5,093 bases of DNA from Candidatus Aerophobota bacterium (GTDB lineage Bacteria; Aerophobota; Aerophobia; Aerophobales; B3-G15). A model generated the notes under the pieces. The model did no database searches. It was not told where the DNA came from and worked only from the letters and a program-made list of their open reading frames with translations. Each line of letters begins with the position of its first letter. The first letter of the stretch is position 1. The stretch spans positions 1 to 5,093 of the forward strand of contig DRTT01000180.1 in assembly GCA_011372105.1 (NCBI GenBank). The letters run 5' to 3'. Both the position numbers and the translations under genes were made by a program. Below are positions 1 through 4,842 of the stretch, piece by piece.

Positions 1-187
1 CTTTCCATACCCTGTATAAATTTTTCAAATATTCATGTAAACTTTGTCCATAACCAATCTGCCCTTCAACTCCATAGTCTTTAATATGCCAATAAGGAGG
101 GGATGTGACAACCAAATCTATACTGGCATTTTCAACCTCTATCATTTTTCGACTGTCACCAATTATCACCTTTGCCCAGTTGCTCAT
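1..187 (-). CDS. DNA methyltransferase, N4-cytosine/N6-adenine type (partial, N-terminus only)
   Basis: The first 62 residues of a site-specific DNA methyltransferase; the gene runs off the left edge. Residues 7-11 read VIIGD and residues 28-32 read TSPPY, followed by W and a KDYG element. That is catalytic motif IV of amino-methyltransferases. The SPPY form is more typical of N4-cytosine enzymes than the DPPY form of N6-adenine enzymes. Motif IV near the N-terminus suggests the beta-type order, with the AdoMet-binding FxGxGT motif expected later, outside the window. The ATG at 187 overlaps the stop of the upstream helix-turn-helix gene (ATGA), and an AAGGA sequence lies about ten bases before it, so the two should be co-translated. 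It could belong to a restriction-modification system or be an orphan methylase; any nuclease lies outside the window. Family is confident, base specificity is not. Confidence 0.88.
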   Translation of the reverse strand, partial: MSNWAKVIIGDSRKMIEVENASIDLVVTSPPYWHIKDYGVEGQIGYGQSLHEYLKNLYRVWK

Positions 188-315
188 AGTATGTAATCCT
201 TTTTCACAGCCGGGATTTTTCCTTCCCTTGCCATTTTATAGAGAGTAGATTTTCCTATTTTTAAATATTTTGCAGTCTCCTCAAGGGTCATTATTTCTCC
301 CAAACCTTCCCTCAT
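184..315 (-). CDS. Short excisionase-family (HTH_17/MerR-like) DNA-binding protein
   Basis: A 43-residue protein. Residues 9-37 (MTLEETAKYLKIGKSTLYKM followed by AREGKIPAV) are a clear match to the excisionase/HTH_17 helix-turn-helix, which binds DNA with a MerR-like fold. The family normally continues with VGRxWRF and a final helix such as DIDxWL, giving 55-70 residues. Here the frame ends after KKDYIL, so the wing and last helix are missing. The stop overlaps the methyltransferase start by 4 nt. No wing-like sequence is visible in the other frames just downstream, so a simple frameshift is not obvious. The start at 315 is favoured because AAAGGAGC lies eight bases upstream (323-330); an internal ATG at 291 with GGGAG before it is the alternative. 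Likely role: local regulator of, or accessory to, the methyltransferase. Its direct partner is inferred only from the coupling. Confidence 0.75.
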   Translation of the reverse strand: MREGLGEIMTLEETAKYLKIGKSTLYKMAREGKIPAVKKDYIL

Positions 316-362
316 AGGTTTAGCTCCTTTTGTGCCTGCCAGAGTTTATCACCGTTTAGCAT
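312..362 (-). CDS. Possible 16-residue near-leaderless ORF ahead of the HTH gene
   Basis: The frame reads MLNGDKLWQAQKELNL and ends with a TGA that overlaps the ATG of the helix-turn-helix gene (ATGA). Its ATG lies only about 9 bases downstream of the candidate -10 box (371-376), so it would start within a few bases of the transcript's 5' end, with no ribosome-binding site. The ribosome-binding site of the next gene lies inside its last codons. It could be a translated leader coupling into the operon, or chance. No homology is recognised. The geometry is seen directly; expression is inferred. Confidence 0.3.
   Translation of the reverse strand: MLNGDKLWQAQKELNL
323..330 (-). promoter_or_regulatory. 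Ribosome-binding site of the HTH gene
   Basis: On the minus strand this reads AAAGGAGC, seven bases before the ATG codon that begins at 315. It supports the longer start of the helix-turn-helix protein over the internal methionine. Confidence 0.6.
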
Positions 363-370
363 CACATAAT

Positions 371-400
371 AATATATAGCAAAGAAAAGCAAAAAGTCAA
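371..400 (-). promoter_or_regulatory. Sigma70-like promoter for the HTH-methyltransferase operon
   Basis: On the minus strand TTGACT (395-400) is followed after 18 bases by TATATT (371-376), or after 16 bases by TATATA (373-378). The 20 bases further upstream (402-420) are almost pure A/T and could act as an UP element. Predicted transcription starts near 364, about 50 bases before the helix-turn-helix ATG. Confidence 0.6.
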
Positions 401-452
401 GTCCATTTTCAAAAAATTTTCCCTTTTCAGGGTGGGTCTATCAATCAAGAAT

Positions 453-490
453 AGGAGAAAGAGAAAGTTTTATTTTTCCTGCTTTCTCCT
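453..490 (-). terminator. Inverted repeat, possible weak terminator of the activase operon
   Basis: AGGAGAAAG (453-461) and CTTTCTCCT (482-490) are perfect complements separated by 20 bases. A second register (GAGAAAG, 461-467, with 482-488) shortens the loop to 14 bases. It lies about 100 bases downstream of the activase stop, where a transcript end is expected. There is no run of T after the stem on either strand, so a classical intrinsic terminator is doubtful. Confidence 0.25.
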
Positions 491-515
491 TTGTGCGGAC
501 AAATCGGAAGGAGAC

Positions 516-535
516 TTTGAAAGAGTTTGAAAGAG
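516..535. repeat. 10-bp tandem duplication
   Basis: TTTGAAAGAG occurs twice in a row without a gap or mismatch. It is short and may be a replication slip or a half-site pair for a DNA-binding protein; nothing in the sequence decides between these. Confidence 0.6.
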
Positions 536-544
536 CCATCAATT

Positions 545-573
545 AGGGGAGCCGAATGGGTTTCGAACCCCAC
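545..573 (-). other. tRNA 3'-end-like fragment (T-arm and acceptor strand)
   Basis: On the minus strand GTGGGG, then TTCGAAA, then CCCAT resembles a T-stem, a T-loop of the TTCRANY type and the second T-stem strand. It is followed by a TCGGCTCC-like acceptor strand. Only three of the five T-stem pairs form, the ending is CCT rather than CCA, and no matching 5' acceptor half (GAGCCGA) is found in the 90 bases upstream on that strand. It is therefore not a working tRNA. It could be a remnant left by integration into a tRNA gene, or coincidence built on the palindrome TTCGAA. Confidence 0.25.
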
Positions 574-587
574 TTCTCGCTCTGTTG

Positions 588-1526
588 TTACATATTCCAT
601 TTTTCGCATCTACTTCCCCAGCAAGCCACTTTCTTTTTATTCTGGAAAATTTCTACTATCTCGCATTGATTGGGACAATCCTTACATTCAAATCCACGGC
701 TTGTGTATTCTGTTTCAAAAATAGATTCTCCCTTGAAACATGATGGCTTGCCGGCGTAGTTTTCTTCAGCAACAAGAGCAGCACCAATAGCACCACTTAC
801 TGCATAATATGGAGGGACAAGAATTGGTAATTCAAGAATATCCTCGAAGGCTTTTCTTATTCCAGGATTGGCAGCTACTCCTCCCTGAAAGAGAATAGGT
901 GGTAGAATTTCTTTCCCTTTGGCAAGATTTCCGAGATAATTTCTAACCAGAGCCTCACACAGTCCTCTTATAATATCTTCTCTTGCGTATCCAAGCTGGG
1001 ATTTCTGAATCATATCTGACTCAGCGAAAACAGTGCACCTTCCAGAAATACTCACCTTATTTTTTGAAAGAAGGGCAAGCCTTCCAAATTCTTCAATAGA
1101 AAGATTCATTCTTCTTGCCTGATGATCCAGAAAGGAGCCTGTTCCGGCAGCGCAGAGAGTATTCATGGCAAAATCCACCACCACCCCCTGGCGCAGAATT
1201 ATAATTTTGCTGTCCTGTCCACCTATCTCAATTACTGTTTGAACGTCGGGGTTAAAACAAACAGCTGCTGTTGCTTGAGCAGTGATCTCATTCTTTACAA
1301 CATCTGCACCAACCACCACACTTGCCAGTTTTCTGCCACTTCCGGTGACACCAACAGCTTTTATTTCACCCTGTGTTATAAAATCCTTCAGTTCTTCAAG
1401 ACACAACTTAATAGCCAGGATAGGAAACCCTTGTGTTTGAAGGTAGACACTTTTTTCCACCTCTCTATCAGGGTTCAAGATCACAGCTTTTGTTGTAATT
1501 GAACCAACGTCAATTCCCAGAAACAT
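588..1526 (-). CDS. Acyl-CoA dehydratase activase (BadF/BadG/BcrA/BcrD, HgdC-like ATPase)
   Basis: A 312-residue ASKHA-fold ATPase. GIDVGSITTK (4-13) is the first phosphate loop, IEIGGQDSK (99-107) the second and FQGGVAAN (213-220) the adenosine site. Cys125 (CAAGTGSF) and Cys164 (SGRCTVFAESDMI) match the two cysteines that hold one [4Fe-4S] cluster across the dimer in HgdC. Members of this family couple ATP hydrolysis to transfer of a low-potential electron to an iron-sulfur dehydratase or reductase. A C-terminal extension (about 278-310) carries Cys281, 284, 288, 302 and 307, with a CxxCxxxC motif and a C-WGSRCEKW end. That segment is usually seen where this module is joined to DUF2229/COG3581 modules and may bind an additional cluster. 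GAGGAG eight bases upstream fixes the ATG at 1526. The gene overlaps the COG3581-like gene by 17 nt and is last in the operon. The electron acceptor is probably the two upstream products; the substrate is unknown. Confidence 0.92.
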   Translation of the reverse strand: MFLGIDVGSITTKAVILNPDREVEKSVYLQTQGFPILAIKLCLEELKDFITQGEIKAVGVTGSGRKLASVVVGADVVKNEITAQATAAVCFNPDVQTVIEIGGQDSKIIILRQGVVVDFAMNTLCAAGTGSFLDHQARRMNLSIEEFGRLALLSKNKVSISGRCTVFAESDMIQKSQLGYAREDIIRGLCEALVRNYLGNLAKGKEILPPILFQGGVAANPGIRKAFEDILELPILVPPYYAVSGAIGAALVAEENYAGKPSCFKGESIFETEYTSRGFECKDCPNQCEIVEIFQNKKKVACWGSRCEKWNM

Positions 1527-2604
1527 TCTTTTTTCTCCTCAGCATGTCCACAAAAGACTCTACCCTTGTTAACATGTTAACCTCTGAAAAATTCTCATCC
1601 AGAGAAAAACTCAAAACAGGTATTTTAAACTTTTTGCTTAAAGAAGGGAGTATGGTCTTGGCAGTATTTTCTGGAAGGCAGAGGAAAGGGCTCAAAATGC
1701 AAACCCCATCATAACCTTTCCTGGCATAAATCTCAATCTCTCCCAGAGTTCTTCTCTCTTCCCCGCCACCTGAATACCTCAGGTATTTTTTTACTATGAA
1801 TCTGTTAATCCACCATTTTTGTAGATCAGGAAAAAGGAATCCTTTTGCCAGCCTGTAGGAGCTCATGTTATTTGTGACAAGAACGCCCATTTCTCCCAGA
1901 ATTTTTTCTATCTGAAAAGAAACTGCTGGTTCCAAGCAGCAGAAAAATTCTCCTACTACCACCACTTTAAGAACCTCTCTTTTTTTCATTATGGGGATAG
2001 ATGTAAAAAGTCTTTTTATTTCTCTTTCCACAGTTTTAAGCTGTGAAAAAGTTTTTGCCTCTTCAGTTAAAGCTAAGGCTTTTCTGGAAATTTTCTCAAC
2101 CTCTCCTCTTTCAACTTGATAAGGTCTGAGGTTCCTTGTCAGATTTTCGATTTTTCTTATAAGTTTTAGTTTTCTGAAGGTGATTGCAGTGGCTTTGATT
2201 AATCCTGGTAAGGTTGAGCGTTTACCTGACCACAGTTCAATTTTCCTGAAAAGAACATCTCTCAGGTTATTTCCCAACCCCACCATCTCAAATTCAAAAC
2301 CAAGATTTTTCAGAATCTTTTCTTGCACTATATGATAATAGGCAAGCCGGCAAAGGCCTTTTCTGCCTGCTGCCATTAAAATTACATTTGCACCTTTTTC
2401 AAGAGCCTCAATCATATTCCCCAGGGTTACTTTAAAAGGAAAGCAAGCAAACTCAGGACTATATCTTGCTCCCAGCTCTATTGTTCTTCTGGAGGTAGGA
2501 GGGCAGGGGACATAAAGACAGCCAACAGTTTCAAGGAAAGCTTTTACAGCAATGTAGGTATTACCCATGTGAGGAGAGGTAATTAGCGGTTTTATGTTTT
2601 TCAT
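1510..2604 (-). CDS. COG3581-like protein, partner of acyl-CoA dehydratase activase
   Basis: A 364-residue protein of the COG3581 group, which occurs with, or fused to, BadF-type activases and is distantly related to the HgdB dehydratase fold. The N-terminal part has C34 (PCPPTSRR), the signature YSPEFACFPFKVTLGNMIEAL (48-68, C54) and GRKGLCRLAYY (80-90, C85). These conserved cysteines are candidate cluster ligands. Residues 115-200 are charged and helical. The C-terminal domain starts near VVVVGEFF and ends with LSFSLDENFSEVNMLTRVES plus FVDML, a motif shared with the preceding gene product. The start is set by an ATGA overlap with that gene, so translation is likely coupled; the site before it is weak (AAGGGC). 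No transmembrane segment or signal is seen, so it should be cytoplasmic. Family assignment is good. The chemistry is unknown, and its role as electron acceptor for the activase is inferred from gene context. Confidence 0.82.
   Translation of the reverse strand: MKNIKPLITSPHMGNTYIAVKAFLETVGCLYVPCPPTSRRTIELGARYSPEFACFPFKVTLGNMIEALEKGANVILMAAGRKGLCRLAYYHIVQEKILKNLGFEFEMVGLGNNLRDVLFRKIELWSGKRSTLPGLIKATAITFRKLKLIRKIENLTRNLRPYQVERGEVEKISRKALALTEEAKTFSQLKTVEREIKRLFTSIPIMKKREVLKVVVVGEFFCCLEPAVSFQIEKILGEMGVLVTNNMSSYRLAKGFLFPDLQKWWINRFIVKKYLRYSGGGEERRTLGEIEIYARKGYDGVCILSPFLCLPENTAKTILPSLSKKFKIPVLSFSLDENFSEVNMLTRVESFVDMLRRKKNVSGN
1535..1540 (-). promoter_or_regulatory. Ribosome-binding site of the activase gene
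   Basis: GAGGAG on the minus strand lies eight bases before the ATG at 1526, inside the 3' end of the upstream gene. It is the strongest Shine-Dalgarno of the operon. The activase may therefore be translated independently rather than only by coupling. Confidence 0.7.
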
Positions 2605-3569
2605 TTTCTTGCCCTTATCATATCAGCAAAAGCCTCAATCCTTGTTTGGATGTTTACCTGACTTGTATTTTCATCAAGGAATAGCTGCATTACAGGTTTT
2701 TTGTATTGTTTTGCATCCTGAACTATCTGCTCAGCGATAAGAGAGTCAGGTCCGCAACCAAAGCTGGAAACAAGAATAATACCCTTAATAAAAGACTGTT
2801 TCAAGGCAAAATAAGCAGAAGCTGCAATTTCTCTCTCCTGACTCCAATAGATAAAGGGTAAATTCTTAAGTTCTTCTCGGATTATTTTTGCAGAAATCTG
2901 TTTTGGAGTTATAACCTTTAGTCCAAGTTCTTCCAGTGTATTAAAAAGATTGTGGTTAATAAAAGAATCTTCAAGATTGTAAGGATGACCAATTACCATA
3001 ATTGGAATTGAAGATGTGGAATGAGAGTTTGTGAAAAAAGAAAGGGGTTTTATTTCAGATTTTTCTCTTTCTTCCCACAGAGTTTTTTTAAAAAGTTGGC
3101 GCATTTTTGTCAGATTAAGAAATTTTATTCCTGGATTTGAAAAATAGGTTTTTCTCATTATTCTGCATCCCATAAGAAAGAACTGGCCCATCCCCGGGAC
3201 CTCTGATTTTTTAAAAGAAAGGCTTAAAACGTGTAAATCAGGTACTACAAATTTTACTGTATCAGGAAGAACAAGAAGTTTTGGACAGGTGAAGGTATTT
3301 TTAGTAACGCTTATATAGCGAGGAACAAAGACAAAGTCGCATCTTGTTTTTAGAAATTCACAGTGTCCGTAAAAAACCTTAAGAGGAATACAGAGTTCTT
3401 CCACACTAAGATTTATGCCTTTCTCAAGTATTTTCTTGTTGGTAGGTGGGGAGATTAGTGTACAGAAACCCACTTTTTGAAAAAACTTTTCCCATGCTTT
3501 TCCATAATAAAAAAAGTAAAGAGCCCTGGGTATCCCAACTACTGGAATTCGATGATGTGCTTCTGACAT
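2601..3569 (-). CDS. DUF2229/COG3580-like protein, partner of acyl-CoA dehydratase activase
   Basis: A 322-residue cytoplasmic protein. VGIPRALYFFYYGKAWEKFF (11-30) is the typical start of DUF2229. It continues with SVEELCIPLKVFYGHC (55-70; Cys60, Cys70) and FVPRYISVTKNTFTCPKLLV (81-100; Cys95), then PDTVK. The C-terminal half resembles an HgdB-like domain with SFGCGPDSL and LDENTSQVNIQTRIEAFADM near the end. Other members usually have DEHTxEAG where this one has DENTSQVN. In related anaerobes this module is found in one long fusion with the activase and COG3581. It is the first gene of the operon and its TGA overlaps the next ATG. There is no strong Shine-Dalgarno in front of the ATG at 3569. 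A small well-initiated ORF overlaps this start, so initiation may be coupled. Its function beyond association with the activase is not established. Confidence 0.82.
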   Translation of the reverse strand: MSEAHHRIPVVGIPRALYFFYYGKAWEKFFQKVGFCTLISPPTNKKILEKGINLSVEELCIPLKVFYGHCEFLKTRCDFVFVPRYISVTKNTFTCPKLLVLPDTVKFVVPDLHVLSLSFKKSEVPGMGQFFLMGCRIMRKTYFSNPGIKFLNLTKMRQLFKKTLWEEREKSEIKPLSFFTNSHSTSSIPIMVIGHPYNLEDSFINHNLFNTLEELGLKVITPKQISAKIIREELKNLPFIYWSQEREIAASAYFALKQSFIKGIILVSSFGCGPDSLIAEQIVQDAKQYKKPVMQLFLDENTSQVNIQTRIEAFADMIRARK

Positions 3570-3634
3570 GGTTTATTCTTTTGTGGAAATTTCCAAAGGA
3601 GAAATAATTTATCGTCTTCTCTTCTGTAAGTCAT
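3539..3634 (-). CDS. Possible 31-residue leader ORF overlapping the DUF2229 gene start
   Basis: The frame starts MTYRREDDKLFLLWKF and ends 31 residues later. It is preceded by AGAGGAAAG directly before its ATG at 3634, a far better ribosome-binding site than the one before the DUF2229 ATG. It ends 31 nt inside that gene in a different frame. A ribosome finishing it could re-initiate at the nearby DUF2229 ATG. It is rich in charged and aromatic residues, and no family is recognised. It may instead be a chance frame, or the trace of a former start of the DUF2229 gene separated by an indel. Confidence 0.3.
   Translation of the reverse strand: MTYRREDDKLFLLWKFPQKNKPCQKHIIEFQ
3584..3595. repeat. 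12-bp perfect palindrome 15 bases before the DUF2229 gene
   Basis: TGGAAATTTCCA is self-complementary, with partial continuation outward (CTTT on one side, AAAG on the other). It lies between the candidate leader ORF start and the DUF2229 ATG. A dimeric regulator could bind here, or the RNA could fold and hide the start region. Twelve-base palindromes also arise by chance in AT-rich DNA. Confidence 0.35.
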
Positions 3635-3683
3635 CTTTCCTCTATCCTTCTTAAACAGCAGGATTTAAAGAAAATGTTTGATT

Positions 3684-3698
3684 TCAAGACCTGACCCC
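3684..3698 (-). repeat. GGGGTCAGGTCTTGA motif, possible dispersed repeat at a gene 3' end
   Basis: Read on the minus strand, these 15 bases supply the last four codons and the TGA of the acyltransferase gene. I recall very similar sequences recurring between genes in many anaerobic and deltaproteobacterial genomes, sometimes near REP-associated IS200-like transposases. This recollection was not checked here. A weaker relative, GGGGTCAAGATTGG, occurs at 4748 on the plus strand. The motif itself is seen directly; its repeat status is inferred. Confidence 0.35.
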
Positions 3699-4472
3699 CT
3701 TGTGGTTACCTGTTAATTCGAGTAAAGCTCTTGTTACTTCCTCCTCTTTTGCTTCAAGAGAATCACCGGGCCTTACGCTTACTGATTTGCCAAAAGATAC
3801 GGTAATATTATTAAAAGGAAGAGGAATAAAATGATTGTCCCATCGGTTCTTCAATACAAATCCTTTGCGACCCTCCAGTCCTAAGGGTACAATTTTAGCC
3901 CCTGTTTTTTGAGCAATATAAATTATCCCGGGCTTAGTTTTATAAGCAGGTCCTTGAGGACCATCAACGGCAATAAATACCGAACAACCCTGTTTAACCA
4001 TCTTAATAAGTTTTAAAATTGATTTTCCACTTTTGGACGTTCGTACTATATGATAGTTGAAAGTGGAAAATAATTGAGCTATATAGTTTCCCCTGAAAGA
4101 CCGATGAACTAATACTGCCGTATTACTCATTCGAAGAGAAGCAAGCAATAATGTATAATTGCCGTGCCAGAAAGCAAAAATAATGTTCTCTTTTTTGCTT
4201 GCTTTCAAATTCTCTTTGCCAACAATAGTAATCTTGCTGGTCCCGGAGATAAGAAGCAGAATTAGCTGAACAAGACGAACGGAGATTTTAAATACCACAA
4301 CATACCAAATGATTCTTTGAAAGAAAAATCTGTAGCACAGTCTGCGAATTGCAAGGTTTAAAAGTATGTGTTTCCCAACCATTTCGTACAGGTTTTGCTC
4401 AATAACAACATTTACAAAAATCCCCACTATAGAACTGGGGACAAGTAACTTTACATAATTTTTATAAGTCAT
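3684..4472 (-). CDS. Lysophospholipid acyltransferase-like protein (LPLAT, DUF374 family)
   Basis: A 262-residue protein of the DUF374 branch of the glycerolipid/lysophospholipid acyltransferase superfamily. Key elements are the FWHGNY block with His103 (the family's catalytic-type histidine), AVLVHRSFRGNYIAQLF (119-135), HIVRTSKSGKS (141-151), VDGPQGP (169-175), KPGIIYIAQKTGAKIVPLGL (180-199) and ITVSFGKSV (223-231). Such proteins probably move acyl chains onto a lipid or lipid A-type acceptor at the inner face of the cytoplasmic membrane; the acceptor here is unknown. Hydrophobic stretches at about 10-24 and 52-76 would anchor it. The N-terminal 50 residues are longer than in most relatives, and M31 is a possible later start. 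GAGGG eight bases upstream of the ATG at 4472 favours the long form. The last residues, KGVRS, are encoded inside a GGGGTCAGGTCTTGA motif that also gives the stop. The gene lies 114 bases upstream of the DUF2229 gene on the same strand, so readthrough is possible. Confidence 0.85.
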   Translation of the reverse strand: MTYKNYVKLLVPSSIVGIFVNVVIEQNLYEMVGKHILLNLAIRRLCYRFFFQRIIWYVVVFKISVRLVQLILLLISGTSKITIVGKENLKASKKENIIFAFWHGNYTLLLASLRMSNTAVLVHRSFRGNYIAQLFSTFNYHIVRTSKSGKSILKLIKMVKQGCSVFIAVDGPQGPAYKTKPGIIYIAQKTGAKIVPLGLEGRKGFVLKNRWDNHFIPLPFNNITVSFGKSVSVRPGDSLEAKEEEVTRALLELTGNHKGVRS

Positions 4473-4678
4473 AGAGTTTACCCTCGATGTCCTTTATTAG
4501 GCTGGTTAATTTGATGTAAGCCTACATTTTACTTTTTTCTTTATAAATGCTGTTTAAGTGCATTGTGTTACGATCAACCCGTATAACTTAAAAGAATTTT
4601 TTACTCTCTGGGTAAGCCACTTTTATTAAGACAAGCTACAGTGTAGGCAGGTCTTAGACTAATTGTTAGCCACTCTGA

Positions 4679-4708
4679 TTGACAAAGACACCAGTAACAT
4701 AATATATT
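4679..4708 (+). promoter_or_regulatory. Sigma70-like promoter facing the UvrD-like helicase
   Basis: A consensus -35 box TTGACA (4679-4684) is followed after 18 bases by TATATT (4703-4708). The start would fall near 4715, leaving an untranslated leader of about 130 bases before the helicase ATG. The arrangement mirrors the promoter at 371-400 (TTGACT, 18 bases, TATATT). Confidence 0.6.
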
Positions 4709-4726
4709 ATTTTATTTTTTTGTCAA
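4679..4726. repeat. Inverted TTGACAAA / TTTGTCAA pair around the promoter
   Basis: TTGACAAA (4679-4686) and its exact complement TTTGTCAA (4719-4726) flank the -10 box with 32 bases between them. The left copy includes the -35 hexamer and the right copy lies just past the predicted start. A repressor binding both could loop or block the promoter; chance similarity is also possible in such AT-rich DNA. Confidence 0.35.
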
Positions 4727-4842
4727 AAGAGCCAGAAATTGATAAGCGGGGTCAAGATTGGTCCTTGTGCCTGGACTTTTTCCTTGCTTTTTGAGGATAA
4801 TTTGGTATTATTTTTTGAAAATATTCTTCGGGTTAAAGCAAA

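Larger units (their letters stand above)
401..587. other. Non-coding gap between the activase operon and the HTH-methyltransferase operon
   Basis: No convincing gene is visible on either strand. From left to right it holds the AT-rich tract behind the methyltransferase promoter, a 9-bp inverted repeat, a 10-bp tandem duplication and a tRNA-3'-end-like stretch, each listed separately. A plus-strand open frame starting at 527 lies across the tRNA-like stretch and the antisense of the activase end, and is not considered a gene. Confidence 0.6.
4473..4842. other. 370-bp divergent intergenic region
   Basis: This region separates the leftward acyltransferase gene from the rightward helicase gene. 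Only very short frames (under 16 codons) are visible. It contains the ribosome-binding site GAGGG (4481-4485) of the acyltransferase, a small perfect inverted repeat CTACA-G-TGTAG near 4636-4646, the rightward promoter and paired TTGACAAA/TTTGTCAA sites, and a GGGGTCA-containing stretch at 4748. No convincing leftward promoter, riboswitch or structured RNA was recognised. Confidence 0.6.

Noticed and set aside
184..315. HTH protein and methyltransferase as one frameshifted fusion gene
   Set aside because: Both have their own ribosome-binding site and start. The ATGA overlap is a normal coupling geometry, and no missing wing sequence is found in another frame.
545..640. A complete tRNA gene at the operon end
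   Set aside because: Only the 3' part resembles a tRNA. No D-arm, anticodon arm or 5' acceptor strand is found upstream, and the T-stem has mismatches.
527..724. 65-codon plus-strand open frame
   Set aside because: It runs antisense to the end of the activase gene and over the tRNA-like stretch, has no recognisable domain, and matches the style of spurious frames found opposite tRNA-like sequence.
1122..1502. 126-codon plus-strand open frame
   Set aside because: It is entirely antisense to the conserved ATPase core of the activase. It is cysteine- and serine-rich with no family, as expected of a shadow frame.
1499..1714. 71-codon plus-strand open frame
   Set aside because: It is antisense to the conserved C-terminus of the COG3581-like gene and has no ribosome-binding site or family.
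3570..3683. Intrinsic terminator between the acyltransferase and the operon
   Set aside because: The only hairpin found is AT-rich with a bulge and is not followed by a T-run on the minus strand.
4473..4842. Riboswitch or CRISPR-like repeats in the divergent intergenic region
   Set aside because: No regularly spaced direct repeats and no recognisable riboswitch core are present; only short inverted repeats are seen.
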